Positions 1-8,560 of a stretch of DNA of 28,828 bases are shown piece after piece. This DNA comes from Plasmopara viticola (Eukaryota; Oomycota; Peronosporomycetes; Peronosporales; Peronosporaceae), in assembly GCA_001695595.3 (NCBI GenBank), contig MBPM02000317.1, positions 1-28,828 on the forward strand. The letters are read 5' to 3'. The notes below the pieces were generated by a model that ran no database searches, had not been told where the DNA came from, and saw only the letters and a program-made list of their open reading frames with translations. The position numbers and the translations under genes are program-made. Every line of letters begins with the position of its first letter. The first letter of the stretch is position 1.

Positions 1-100
1 GCGTGTCTTAAAAGACAGAAAGGACGTATCTGTCGTCGTACATTATCTCAGCACTCTAGGAAAATGATTGTACATTTAGTTGCGACTCAATTACGTCTGT
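1..100 (+). repeat. Monomer A, reference copy
   Basis: First monomer of the tetramer. It opens with GCGYGTCTTAAAAGACAG, which holds the dyad GTCTT-nn-AAGAC, and is further recognised by GTCGTCGYACATTATCTCAG, CTCTAGGAAAATGATTGTAC and TTAGTTGCGGCTC. It lacks the TACGCTTAGT segment of B and C and has TACATTTAGT in its place. Common later variants read GTCTTTCAAGAC, GTCTTAAATGAC, or end GAAATTAATTGTAC. This copy has AGCACT where many later A monomers have AGCGCT. A is the most distinctive monomer and is the best phase marker for counting units. Confidence 0.9.
5..16. other. Short dyad GTCTT-AA-AAGAC at the start of monomer A
   Basis: Perfect 5-bp inverted arms, GTCTT and AAGAC, around a 2-bp centre. 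The same dyad recurs at the start of most A monomers, so roughly once per 400 bp, with centre AA or TC (GTCTTTCAAGAC, for example at 6574 and 9752). Copies with AAATGAC or TTCATGAC lose one arm base. The other three monomers have no clear equivalent at this site. It could be a binding site with two-fold symmetry or a chance property of the founding sequence. No function is claimed. Confidence 0.45.
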
Positions 101-200
101 GCACGTCTTGAATGATAGAGAATACGTAATTGTGGCCGCACAGCGTCTCAGCGCCTTAATTATGTAAACACACGCTTAGTTGTGGCTCTCTTGCGTCCGA
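101..200 (+). repeat. Monomer B, reference copy
   Basis: Second monomer. It opens GCACGTCTTGAATGATAG, then reads TACGTA(A/T)TTGTGGCCGCAC and AGCGTCTCAGCGC, then CAATGATGTAAACACACGC in most copies, and ends TGTGGCTCTTTTGCGTCCGA. It joins A in a segment reading CTGTGCACGTC, which contains a GTGCAC palindrome. B is one partner in both classes of fusion monomer in this window. A late variant near 20898, 24091, 25289, 26098, 26485 and 27719 reads GCACGTAAAGAATGATAG. Confidence 0.9.
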
Positions 201-300
201 GCTTATCTGCAAGGATCGAAAGACGTATCTATGGTCGTACAGCGTACCAGCGCTCGAATTAAGTGAATGTACGCTTAGTCGTGGCCCTATTGCGGTTGCA
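201..300 (+). repeat. Monomer C, reference copy
   Basis: Third monomer. The usual form opens GCTCATCTAAAAGGATTG or GCACATCTAAAAGGATTG, then has GACGTATCTRTGGTCGTAC, AGCGTACCAGCGCTTAAATG, AAGTGAATGTACGCTTAGTC and GTGGCCCTATTGCGG. The GCGTACCAG segment separates it from B and D, which have GTCTCAG or GTCTCAA. In this copy C has 22 C, 27 G and 9 CpG by hand count. This first copy lacks one A of the GAAAAGACG run seen in the next unit. Confidence 0.9.
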
Positions 301-399
301 AACGTTTCGATAGATTGAAAGGACGTATCTATGGTCGTACAATGTCTCAACGCTTCAGAAGAGTAATTATACGCTTTGTTGTATCTCTATTGCATCTGT
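301..399 (+). repeat. Monomer D, reference copy
   Basis: Fourth monomer. It opens AACGTTTCGATAGATTGAAA, then reads GGACGTATCTATGGTCGTAC, then AATGTCTCAACGCTTCA or AACGTCTCAGCGCTTCAAGA, then GAGTAATTATACGCTTTGTT and GTATCTCTATTGCATCTGTG. The next A starts at base 400. The first half of D resembles C (TATCTATGGTCGTAC). The second half is distinctive because it has CTTTGTTGTATCTC instead of CTTAGTTGTGGCTC. D is the other partner in the B/D and D/B fusion monomers. Confidence 0.9.
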
Positions 400-2396
400 G
401 CGTGTCTTAAAAGACAGAAAGGACATATCTGTCGTCGTACATTATCTCAGCACTCTAGGAAGATGATTGTACATTTATTGCGGCTCAATTACGCCTGTGC
501 ACGTCTTGAATGATAGAAAGTACGTAATTGTGGCCGCACAGCGTCTCAGCGCTTTAATGATGTAAACACACGCTTAGTTGTGGCTCTTTTGCGTCCGAGC
601 TCATCTGCAAGGATTGAAAAGACGTATCTATGGTCGTACAGCGTACCAGCGCTCGAATGAAGTGAATGTACGCTTAGTCGTGGCCCTGTTGCGGTTGTGA
701 ACGTTTCGATAGATTGAAAGGACGTATCTAGTGTCGTACAACGTCTCAACGCTTCAAAATAGAAATTATACGCTTTGTTGTATCACTCATGCATCTGTGC
801 GCATCTTAAAAGACAGAAAGGACGTATCTGTCGTCGTACATTATCTCAGCACTCTAGGAAAATGATTGTACATTTAGTTGCGACTCAATTACGTCTGTGC
901 ACGTCTTAAATGATAGAGAATACGTAATTGTGGCCGCACAGCGTCTCAGCGCCTTAATGATGTAAACACACGCTTAGTTGTGGCTCTCTTGCGTCCGAGC
1001 TTATCTGCAAGGATCGAAAAGACGTATCTATGGTCGTACAGCGTACCAGCGCTCGAATTAAGTGAATGTACGCTTAGTCGTGGCCCTATTGCGGTTGCAA
1101 ACGTTTCGATAGATTGAAAGGACGTATCTATGGTCGTACAATGTCTCAACGCTTCAGAAGAGTAATTATACGCTTTGTTGTATCTCTATTGCATCTGTGC
1201 GTGTCTTAAAAGACAGAAAGGACATATCTGTCGTCGTACATTATCTCAGCACTCTAGGAAGATGATTGTACATTTATTGCGGCTCAATTACGCCTGTGCA
1301 CGTCTTGAATGATAGAAAGTACGTAATTGTGGCCGCACAGCGTCTCAGCGCTTTAATGATGTAAACACACGCTTAGTTGTGGCTCTTTTGCGTCCGAGCT
1401 CATCTGCAAGGATTGAAAAGACGTATCTATGGTCGTACAGCGTACCAGCGCTCGAATGAAGTGAATGTACGCTTAGTCGTGGCCCTGTTGCGGTTGTGAG
1501 CGTTTCGATAGATTGAAAGGACGTATCTAGTGTCGTACAACGTCTCAACGCTTCAAAATAGAAATTATACGCTTTGTTGTATCACTAATGCATCTGTGCG
1601 TGTCTTAAAAGACAGAAAGGACGTATCTGTCGTCGTACATTATCTCAGCACTCTAGGAAAATGATTGTACATTTAGTTGCGACTCAATTACGTCTGTGCA
1701 CGTTTTAAATGATAGAGAATACGTAATTGTGGCCGCACAGCGTCTCAGCGCCTTAATGATGTAAACACACGCTTAGTTGTGGCTCTCTTGCGTCCGAGCT
1801 CATCTGCAAGGATTAAAAAGACGTATCTATGGTCGTACAGCGTACCAGCGCTCGAATGAAGTGAATGTACGCTTAGTCGTGGCCCTATTGCGGTTGCAAA
1901 CGTTTCGATAGATTGAAAGGACGTATCTATGGTCGTACAATGTCTCAACGCTTCAGAAGAGTAATTATACGCTTTGTTGTATCTCTATTGCATCTGTGCG
2001 TGTCTTAAAAGACAGAAAGGACATATCTGTCGTCGTACATTATCTCAGCACTCTAGGAAGATGATTGTACATTTATTGCGGCTCAATTACGCCTGTGCAC
2101 GTCTTGAATGATAGAAAGTACGTAATTGTGGCCGCACAGCGTCTCAGCGCTTTAATGATGTAAACACACGCTTAGTTGTGGCTCTTTTGCGTCCAAGCTC
2201 ATCTGCAAGGATCGAAAAGACGTATCTATGGTCGAACAGCGTACCAGCGCTCGAATGAAGTGAATGTACGCTTAGTCGTGGCCCTGTTGCGGTTGTTAAC
2301 GTTTCGATGGATTGAAAGGACGTATCTAGTGTCGTACAACGTCTCAACGCTTCAAAATAGAAATTGCACGCTTTGTTGTATCACTAATGCATCTGT

Positions 2397-3984
2397 GCGT
2401 GTCTTAAAAGACAGAAAGGACATATCTGTCGTCGCACATTATCTTAGCGCTCTAGGAAATTGATTGTACATTTAGTTGCGACTCAATTATGTCTGTGCAC
2501 GTCTCGAATGATAGAAAGTACGTAATTGTGGCCGCACAGCGTCTCAGCGCCTAAATGATGTAAAAAACGCTTAGTTGTGGCTCTTTTGCGCCCGAGCTCA
2601 TCTGCAAGGATCGAAAAGACGTATCTATGGTCGTACAGCGTACCAGCGCTCGAATGAAGTGAATGTACGCTTAGTCGTGGCCCTATTGCGGTTGCAAACG
2701 TTTCAATAGATTGAAAGGACGTATCTATGGTCGTACAATGTATCAACGCTTTAAAAGAGTAATTATACGCTTTGTTGTATCTCTATTGCATCTGTGCGTG
2801 ACTGAAAAGACAGAAAGGACGTATCTGTCGTCGTACATTATCTCAGCACTCTAGGAAGATGATTGTACATTTATTGCGGCTCAATTACGCCTGTGCACGT
2901 CTTGAATGATAGAAAGTACGTAATTGTGGTCGTACAGCGTCTCAGCGCTTTAATGATGTAAACACACGCTTAGTTGTGGCTCTTTTGCGTCCGAGCTCAT
3001 CTGCAAGGATTGAAAAGACGTATCTATGGTCGTACAGCGTGCCAGCGCTTGAATGAAGTGAATGTACGCTTAGTCGTGGCCCTATTGCGGTTGCAAACGT
3101 TTCGATAGATTGAAAGGACGTATCTATGTTCGTACAATGTCCTAACGCTTCAAGAGAGTAATTATAGGCTTTGTTGTATCTCTATTGCATCTGTGCGCAT
3201 CTTAAAAGACAGAAAGGACGTATCTGTCGTCGTCAGCACTCTAGGAAAATAAATGTACATTTAGTTGCGACTCAATTACGTCTGTGCACGTTTTAAATGA
3301 TAGAGAATACGTAATTGTGGCCGCACAGCGTCTCAGCGTCTTAATGATGTAAACACACGCTTAGTTGTGGCTCTCTTGCGTCCGAGCTCATCTGCAAGGA
3401 TTAAAAAGACGTATCTATGGTCGTACAGCGTACCAGCGCTAAAATGAAGTTAATGTACGCTTAGTCGTAGCCCTATTGCGGTTGCAAACGTTTCGAGAGA
3501 TTGAAAGGACGTATCTATGGTCGTACAATGTCTCAACGCTTCAGAAGAGTAATTATACGCTTTGTTGTATCTCTATTGCATCTGTGCGTGTCTTAAAAGA
3601 CAGAAAGGACATATCTGTCGTCGTACATTATCTCCGCACTCTAGGAAGATGATTGTACATTTATTGTGGCTCAATTACGTTTGTGCACGTCTTGAATGAT
3701 AGAAAGTACGTAATTGTGGCCGCACAGCGTCTCAGCGCTTTAATGATGTAAACACACGCTTAGTTGTGGCTCTTTTGCGTCCGAGCTCATTTGCAAGGAT
3801 CGAAAAGACGTATCTATGGTCGTACAGCGTATCAGCGCTCGAATGAAGTGAATGTACGCTTAGTCGTGGCCCTGTTGCGGTTGTTGACGTTTCGATAGAT
3901 TGAAAGGACGTATCTATGGTTGCTACAACGTCTCTGCGCTTCAAGAGAGTAATTATACGCTTTGTGTATCTCTATTGCATCTTT
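2397..3984 (+). repeat. Four tetramers in which the 799-bp alternation breaks down
   Basis: A starts are at 2397, 2796, 3195 and 3586. The two tetramer types of the preceding block are mixed within single units. For example, the unit at 2397 has the second-type GGACATATCTG in A but a first-type D. The unit at 2796 has the second-type TTTATTGCGGCTC but a first-type D. The unit at 3195 is 391 bp because 9 bp are missing from A near 3234 (CGTCGTCAGCACTC where CGTCGTACATTATCTCAGCACTC is usual). The D monomer near 3919 reads GGTTGCTACAACGTCTC, a variant found again near 8893. This is a transition zone with no gene. Confidence 0.8.
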
Positions 3985-4084
3985 GCGCGTCTTAAAAGAC
4001 AGAAAGGACGTATCTGTCGTCGCACATTATCTCAGCGCTCTGGAAATATGATTGTACTTTTAATTGCGGCTCGCGAACGTCTGT

Positions 4085-4184
4085 GCACGTCTTGAATGAT
4101 AGAAAGTACGTAATTGTGGCCGCACAGCGTCTCAGCGCTTCTAGAGAGTAATTAGACGCTTTTGTGTATCTCTATTGCATCTGT
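4085..4184 (+). repeat. B/D fusion monomer, copy 1
   Basis: The first part is B (GCACGTCTTGAATGATAG through CAGCGTCTCAGCGCTT, ending about 4140). It then continues as D (CTAGAGAGTAATTAGACGC, then TATCTCTATTGCATCTGTG). The rest of B, all of C and the first half of D are missing, which gives a 200-bp interval between A monomers. The switch lies at the shared CAGCGCTT core. A TTCTAGAGAG signature, in place of D's TTCAAGAGAG, marks all copies and suggests common descent. Confidence 0.85.
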
Positions 4185-4681
4185 GCGTGTCTTAAATGAC
4201 AGAAAGGACGTGTCTGTCGTCGCACATTATCTCAGCTCTCTGGAAAAATGATTATACATTTAGTTGCGGCTCAATTTCGTCTGTGCACGTCTTGAATGAT
4301 AGAAAGTACGTATTTGTGGCCGTACAGCGTCTCAGCGCTACTATGATGTAAACACACACTTAGGTTTGGCTCTTTTGCGTCCTAGCTCATATAAAAGGAT
4401 TAAAAAGACGTATCTGTGGTCGTACAGCGTCCAAGCGCTTAAAGTGAATGTACGCTTTGTTGTGGCCCTATTGCGACTGGGAACGTTTCGATAGATTGAA
4501 AGGACGTATCTATGGTCGTAAAACGTCCCAGCGCTTCAAGAGAGTGATTACACGCTTTGTTGGATCTCTATTGCATCTGTGCGCGTCTTTCATGACAAAA
4601 AAGGACGCATCTATCGTCGCACATCATCTCAGCGCTCTAGGAAAATGATAGTACATTTAATTGCGGCTCGCGAACGTCTGT

Positions 4682-4781
4682 GCACGTCTTGAATGACAGA
4701 AAGTACGCATTTGTGGCCGTACAGCGTCTCAGCGCTTTTAGAGAGTAATTAGACGCTTTGTTGTATCTCTATTGCATCTGT
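4682..4781 (+). repeat. B/D fusion monomer, copy 2
   Basis: The B portion runs to about 4737 and the D portion from there. The junction reads GTCTCAGCGCTTTTAGAGAG, one base different from copy 1. It makes the A-to-A interval 4581-4781 only 201 bp. The following A monomer is unusual in reading GCGCGTTTTAAATGACAG and GGACGCAAATGTCG. That pair of features makes the distant copy at 17859 easy to trace back to here. Confidence 0.85.
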
Positions 4782-5679
4782 GCGCGTTTTAAATGACAGA
4801 AAGGACGCAAATGTCGTCGCACATTGTCTCAGCGCTCTAGGAAAATGATTGTACATTTAGTTGCGGCTCGAGTGCGTCTGTGCACATCTAGAATGACAGA
4901 AATTACGTATATGTAGCCGCACAGCGTCTCAGCGCTTCAATGATGTAGACACACGATTAGGAGTGGCTTTATTGCGTCCGAGCTCATCTAAAAGGATTAA
5001 AAAGACGTATCTGTGGTCGTACAGCGTACCAGCGCTTAAATAAAGTGAATGTACGCTTCGTTGTGGCTGTATTGCGGCTGTGAACGTTTCGATAGATTGA
5101 AAAAACGTATCTATGGTCGTAAAACGTATCAGCGCTTCAGAGAGTGATTACACGCTTAGTTGTATCTCTATTGCATCTGTGCGCGTCTTTCATGACAGAA
5201 AGGACGTATCGATCGTCGCACATCATCTCAGCGCTCTAGAAAAGTGATTGTACATTTAGTTGCGGCTCAATTACGTATGTGCACGTCTTGAATGACAGAA
5301 AGATTGTATTTTGGCCGCACAGCGTCTCAGCGCTTAAATGATCTAAACATACGCTTAAGAGTGGCTTTATTGCGTCCGAGCCCATCTAAAAGGATTGAAT
5401 AGACGTATCTGTGGTCGTACAGCGTACCAGCGCTTAGATGAAGTGAATGTACGCTTAGTCGTGGCCCTATTGCGGCTTGGAACGTTTCGATAGATTAAAA
5501 GGACGTATCTATGGTCGTAAAACGTCCCAGCGCTTCAAGAGAGTGATTACACGCTTTGTTGTATCTCTATTGCATCTGTGCGCGTCTTTCATGACAGAAA
5601 GGACGCATCTATCGTCGCACATCATCTCAGCGCTCTATGAAAATGATTGTACATTTAATTGCGGCTCGCGAACGTCTGT

Positions 5680-5779
5680 GCACGTCTTGAATGACAGAAA
5701 GTACGCATTTGATGCCGCACAGCGTCTCAGCGCTTCTAGAGAGTAATTAGACGCTTTTGTGTATCTCTATTGCATCTGT
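5680..5779 (+). repeat. B/D fusion monomer, copy 3
   Basis: The B portion runs to about 5735, then D with CTAGAGAGTAATTAGACGC. The flanks agree with copy 1 at an offset of 1595 (same CTTTTGTGTATCTC and GCGTGTCTTAAATGAC downstream), so this is a duplicate of copy 1 rather than a new event. The upstream B part resembles copy 2 instead (AAAGTACGCATTTG), so the unit is itself a small mosaic. Confidence 0.85.
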
Positions 5780-6179
5780 GCGTGTCTTAAATGACAGAAA
5801 GGACGTATCTGTCGTCGCACATTATCTCAGCTCTCTGGAAAAATGATTGTACATTTAGTTGCGGCTCAATTTCGTCTGTGCACGTCTTGAATGCTAGAAA
5901 GTACGTATTTGTGGCCGTACAGCGTCTCAGCGCTACTATGATGTAAACACACACTTAGGTTTGGCTCTTTTGCGTCCGAGCTCATCTAAAAGAACTAAAA
6001 AGACGTATCTCTGGTCGTACAGCATCCCAGCGCTTAAACGAAGTGAATGTACGCTTAGTCGTGGCCCTATTGCGGCTATGGACATTTCGATAGACTGAAA
6101 GAACGTATCTATGGTCGTACAACGTCTCAGCGCTTCAAGAGAAAAATCACACTCTATGTTCTTTCTCTATGTCATCTGT

Positions 6180-7764
6180 GCGCGTCTTTCAGGACAGAAA
6201 GGACATACGTGTCGTCGCACATCATTTCAGCGCTCTGGAAAAGTGATTGTAAACGATTTTGCGGCTCGATTGCATCAGTGCACGTCTTGAATGATAGAAA
6301 GTACGCATTTGTGGCCGTAGAGCGTCTCAGCGCTTCAATGATGTAAACACACGCTTAGTTGTGGCTCTTTTGCGTCCGAGCTCATCTAAAAGGATTGAAA
6401 ACACGTATCTGTGGTCGTACAGCGTACCAGCGCTTAAATGAAGTAAATGTGAGCTTTGTTGTGGCCCTATTGCGGTTGTGAATATTGAAAGAACGTATCT
6501 ATGGTCGTACAGCGAATCAGCGCTTCAAGAGAGTATTTAGACGCTTTGTTGTATCTCTATTGCATCTGTGCGCGTCTTTCAAGACAAAAAGAACGTATCT
6601 CTCGTCGCACATTTTCTCAGCGCTTTAGGAAAGTGATTGTACGTCTAGTTGCGGCTCTAGAACGTCTGTGCATGTCTTGAATGACAGAAAGTACGCATTT
6701 GTGGCCGTACAGCGTCTCAGCGCTTCAATGATGTGTACACGCGCTTAGGAGTGGCTTTATTGCGTCCGAGCTCATCATAAGGGATTTAAAAGACGTATCT
6801 GTGGTCGTACAGCGTACCAGCGCTTAAATGAAGTGAACGTACGCTTTGTCGTGGCCCGATTGCGGTCGTGAACGTTTCCATAGATTAAAAGGACGTGTCT
6901 ATGGTCATAAAACTTCTCAGCTCTTCAAGAGAGTGATTACACGCTTTGTTGTATTTCTATTGCATCTGTGCGCGTCTTTCAAGACAGAAAGAACGTATCT
7001 ATCGTCGCACATCATCTCAGCGATCTAGAAAAGTGATTGTACATTTAGTTGCAGCTCAATTACGTCTGTGGATGTCTTGAATGACAGAAAGTAATTATTT
7101 GTGGCCGCACAGCGTCTCAGCGCTTCAATGTTGTAAACACACGCTGAAGAGTGGCATTATTGCGTCCGAGCTCATCCTAAGGGATTAAAAAGACGTATTT
7201 GTGGTCGTACAGCGTTCCGGCGCTTAAATGAAGTGAATGTACACTTAGTTGTAGCGCAATTTCGGCTGTGAACGTTTACATAGATTGAAAGACCGTATCT
7301 ATGGTCATAAAACGTCTCAGCGCTTCAAGAGAGTGATTACACGCTTTGTTGTATCTCTATTGCATCTGTGCGCGTCTTTCAAGACAGAAAGGACGTATCT
7401 GCGTCGCTCATTATCTCAGCGCTCTAGGAAAATGATAATACATTTAGTTGCAGCTCAATTACGTCTGTGCACGTCTTGAATGATAGAAAGTACGTATTTG
7501 TGGCCGCACAGCGTCTCAGCGCTGCAATGATGTAAACACACGCTTAGTTGTGGCTCTTTTGCGTCCGAGCTCATCTTAAAGGATTGAAAAGACGTAACTA
7601 TGTACAGCGTACCAGCGCTTAAATGAAGTTAATGTACGCTTTGTATTGGCCCTTTTGCGGTTTTGAACGTTTCAATAGATTAAAAGAAGGTATCTATGGT
7701 CGTACAACGTCTCAACGCTTCAAGAGAGTAATTGTACGCTTTGTTGTATCTCTAATGCATCTTT
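6180..7764 (+). repeat. Four ordinary, diverged tetramers
   Basis: A starts are at 6180, 6570, 6970 and 7370. The unit at 6180 is 390 bp because about 10 bp are missing from its D monomer near 6482 (TTGTGAATATTGAAAG). The unit at 7370 is short in C (GACGTAACTATGTACAGCG near 7591), and the same shortened C recurs at 14987. The stretch 6520-6727 is the apparent source or sister of 17709-17916. No gene, promoter or foreign insert is seen. Confidence 0.8.
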
Positions 7765-8162
7765 GCTCGTCTTAAAAGACAGAAAGGTCGTACCTGTCGT
7801 CGCACACTATCTCAGCGCTCTAGGAAAATGATTATACATTTAGTTGCAGCTCAATTACGTCTGTGCACGTCTAGATTGATAGAAAGTACGTATTTGTGGC
7901 GCACCGCGTCTCAGCGCTCTAATGATTTAAACACACGCTTAGTTGGGGCAGTATTGCGTCCGAGCTCATCATAAAGGGTTACAAAGACGTATTTGGGGTT
8001 GTGCAGCTTACCGGCACTTAAATGAAGTGAATGAACGCTTGGTCGTGGCCTATTGCGGTTGTGAACGCTTCGATAGATTGAAGGGAGGTATCTATGGTCG
8101 TACAACGTCTCAACGCTTCAAGAGAGTAATTATACGCTTTGTTGTATCTCTTTTGCATCTTT
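7765..8162 (+). repeat. 398-bp tetramer, first copy of a recent tandem duplication
   Basis: Starts GCTCGTCTTAAAAGAC with the private variants GGTCGTACCTGTCG, CACACTATCTCAG, CTAGATTGATAG, TGTGGCGCACCGCG and GAAGGGAGGTATC. The next unit repeats all of these. I find one mismatch between the two (C against T, base 7949 and its partner at 8347). A single-copy relative stands at 15161-15559 with more differences. Confidence 0.9.
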
Positions 8163-8560
8163 GCTCGTCTTAAAAGACAGAAAGGTCGTACCTGTCGTCG
8201 CACACTATCTCAGCGCTCTAGGAAAATGATTATACATTTAGTTGCAGCTCAATTACGTCTGTGCACGTCTAGATTGATAGAAAGTACGTATTTGTGGCGC
8301 ACCGCGTCTCAGCGCTCTAATGATTTAAACACACGCTTAGTTGGGGTAGTATTGCGTCCGAGCTCATCATAAAGGGTTACAAAGACGTATTTGGGGTTGT
8401 GCAGCTTACCGGCACTTAAATGAAGTGAATGAACGCTTGGTCGTGGCCTATTGCGGTTGTGAACGCTTCGATAGATTGAAGGGAGGTATCTATGGTCGTA
8501 CAACGTCTCAACGCTTCAAGAGAGTAATTATACGCTTTGTTGTATCTCTTTTGCATCTTT
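8163..8560 (+). repeat. 398-bp tetramer, second copy of a recent tandem duplication
   Basis: Same length as the preceding unit, with one base different by hand comparison (about 99.7% identity), against several percent between ordinary neighbours outside homogenised blocks. It could be a very young unequal crossover, or an assembly duplication, since the related locus at 15161 holds only one such unit. Confidence 0.9.

Larger units (their letters stand above)
1..2396 (+). repeat. Three copies of a 799-bp (8-monomer) higher-order repeat
   Basis: Units start at 1, 799 and 1598. Each contains two alternating tetramers. The first type (starts 1, 799, 1598) has GGACGTATCTGTCG in A, TTAGTTGCGACTC, and a D monomer with AATGTCTCAACGCTTCAGAA. 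The second type (starts 400, 1199, 1998) has GGACATATCTGTCG in A, TTTATTGCGGCTC, and a D monomer with TCTAGTGTCGTACAACG and TATCACTMATGCATC. Copies differ from each other at only a handful of bases, for example GTGAACG against GTGAGCG near 700 and 1498, so by eye they are about 99% alike. The left edge of this block lies outside the window. Confidence 0.9.
3985..6179 (+). repeat. Block of mixed 200-bp and 400-bp units carrying a B/D fusion monomer
   Basis: A starts are at 3985, 4185, 4581, 4782, 5181, 5580, 5780 and 6180, so intervals are 200, 396, 201, 399, 399, 200 and 400 bp. The three short intervals each consist of A followed by a fusion monomer that begins as B and ends as D. Internal copies are visible: about 4045-4460 matches 5640-6060 (offset 1595), and about 4460-4740 matches 5459-5740 (offset 999). 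The fusions therefore probably descend from one event spread by later duplication. No gene is seen. Confidence 0.85.

Noticed and set aside
101..200. Finer sub-repeat of about 50 bp inside the monomer
   Set aside because: GTAC and CGCTT strings occur twice within some monomers, but I could not align the two halves beyond short matches.
302..320. CENP-B box in monomer D (TTTCGATAGATTGAAAG)
   Set aside because: The TTCG and central A fit the NTTCGNNNNANNCGGGN pattern, but the essential CGGG is GAAA here in every D monomer examined.
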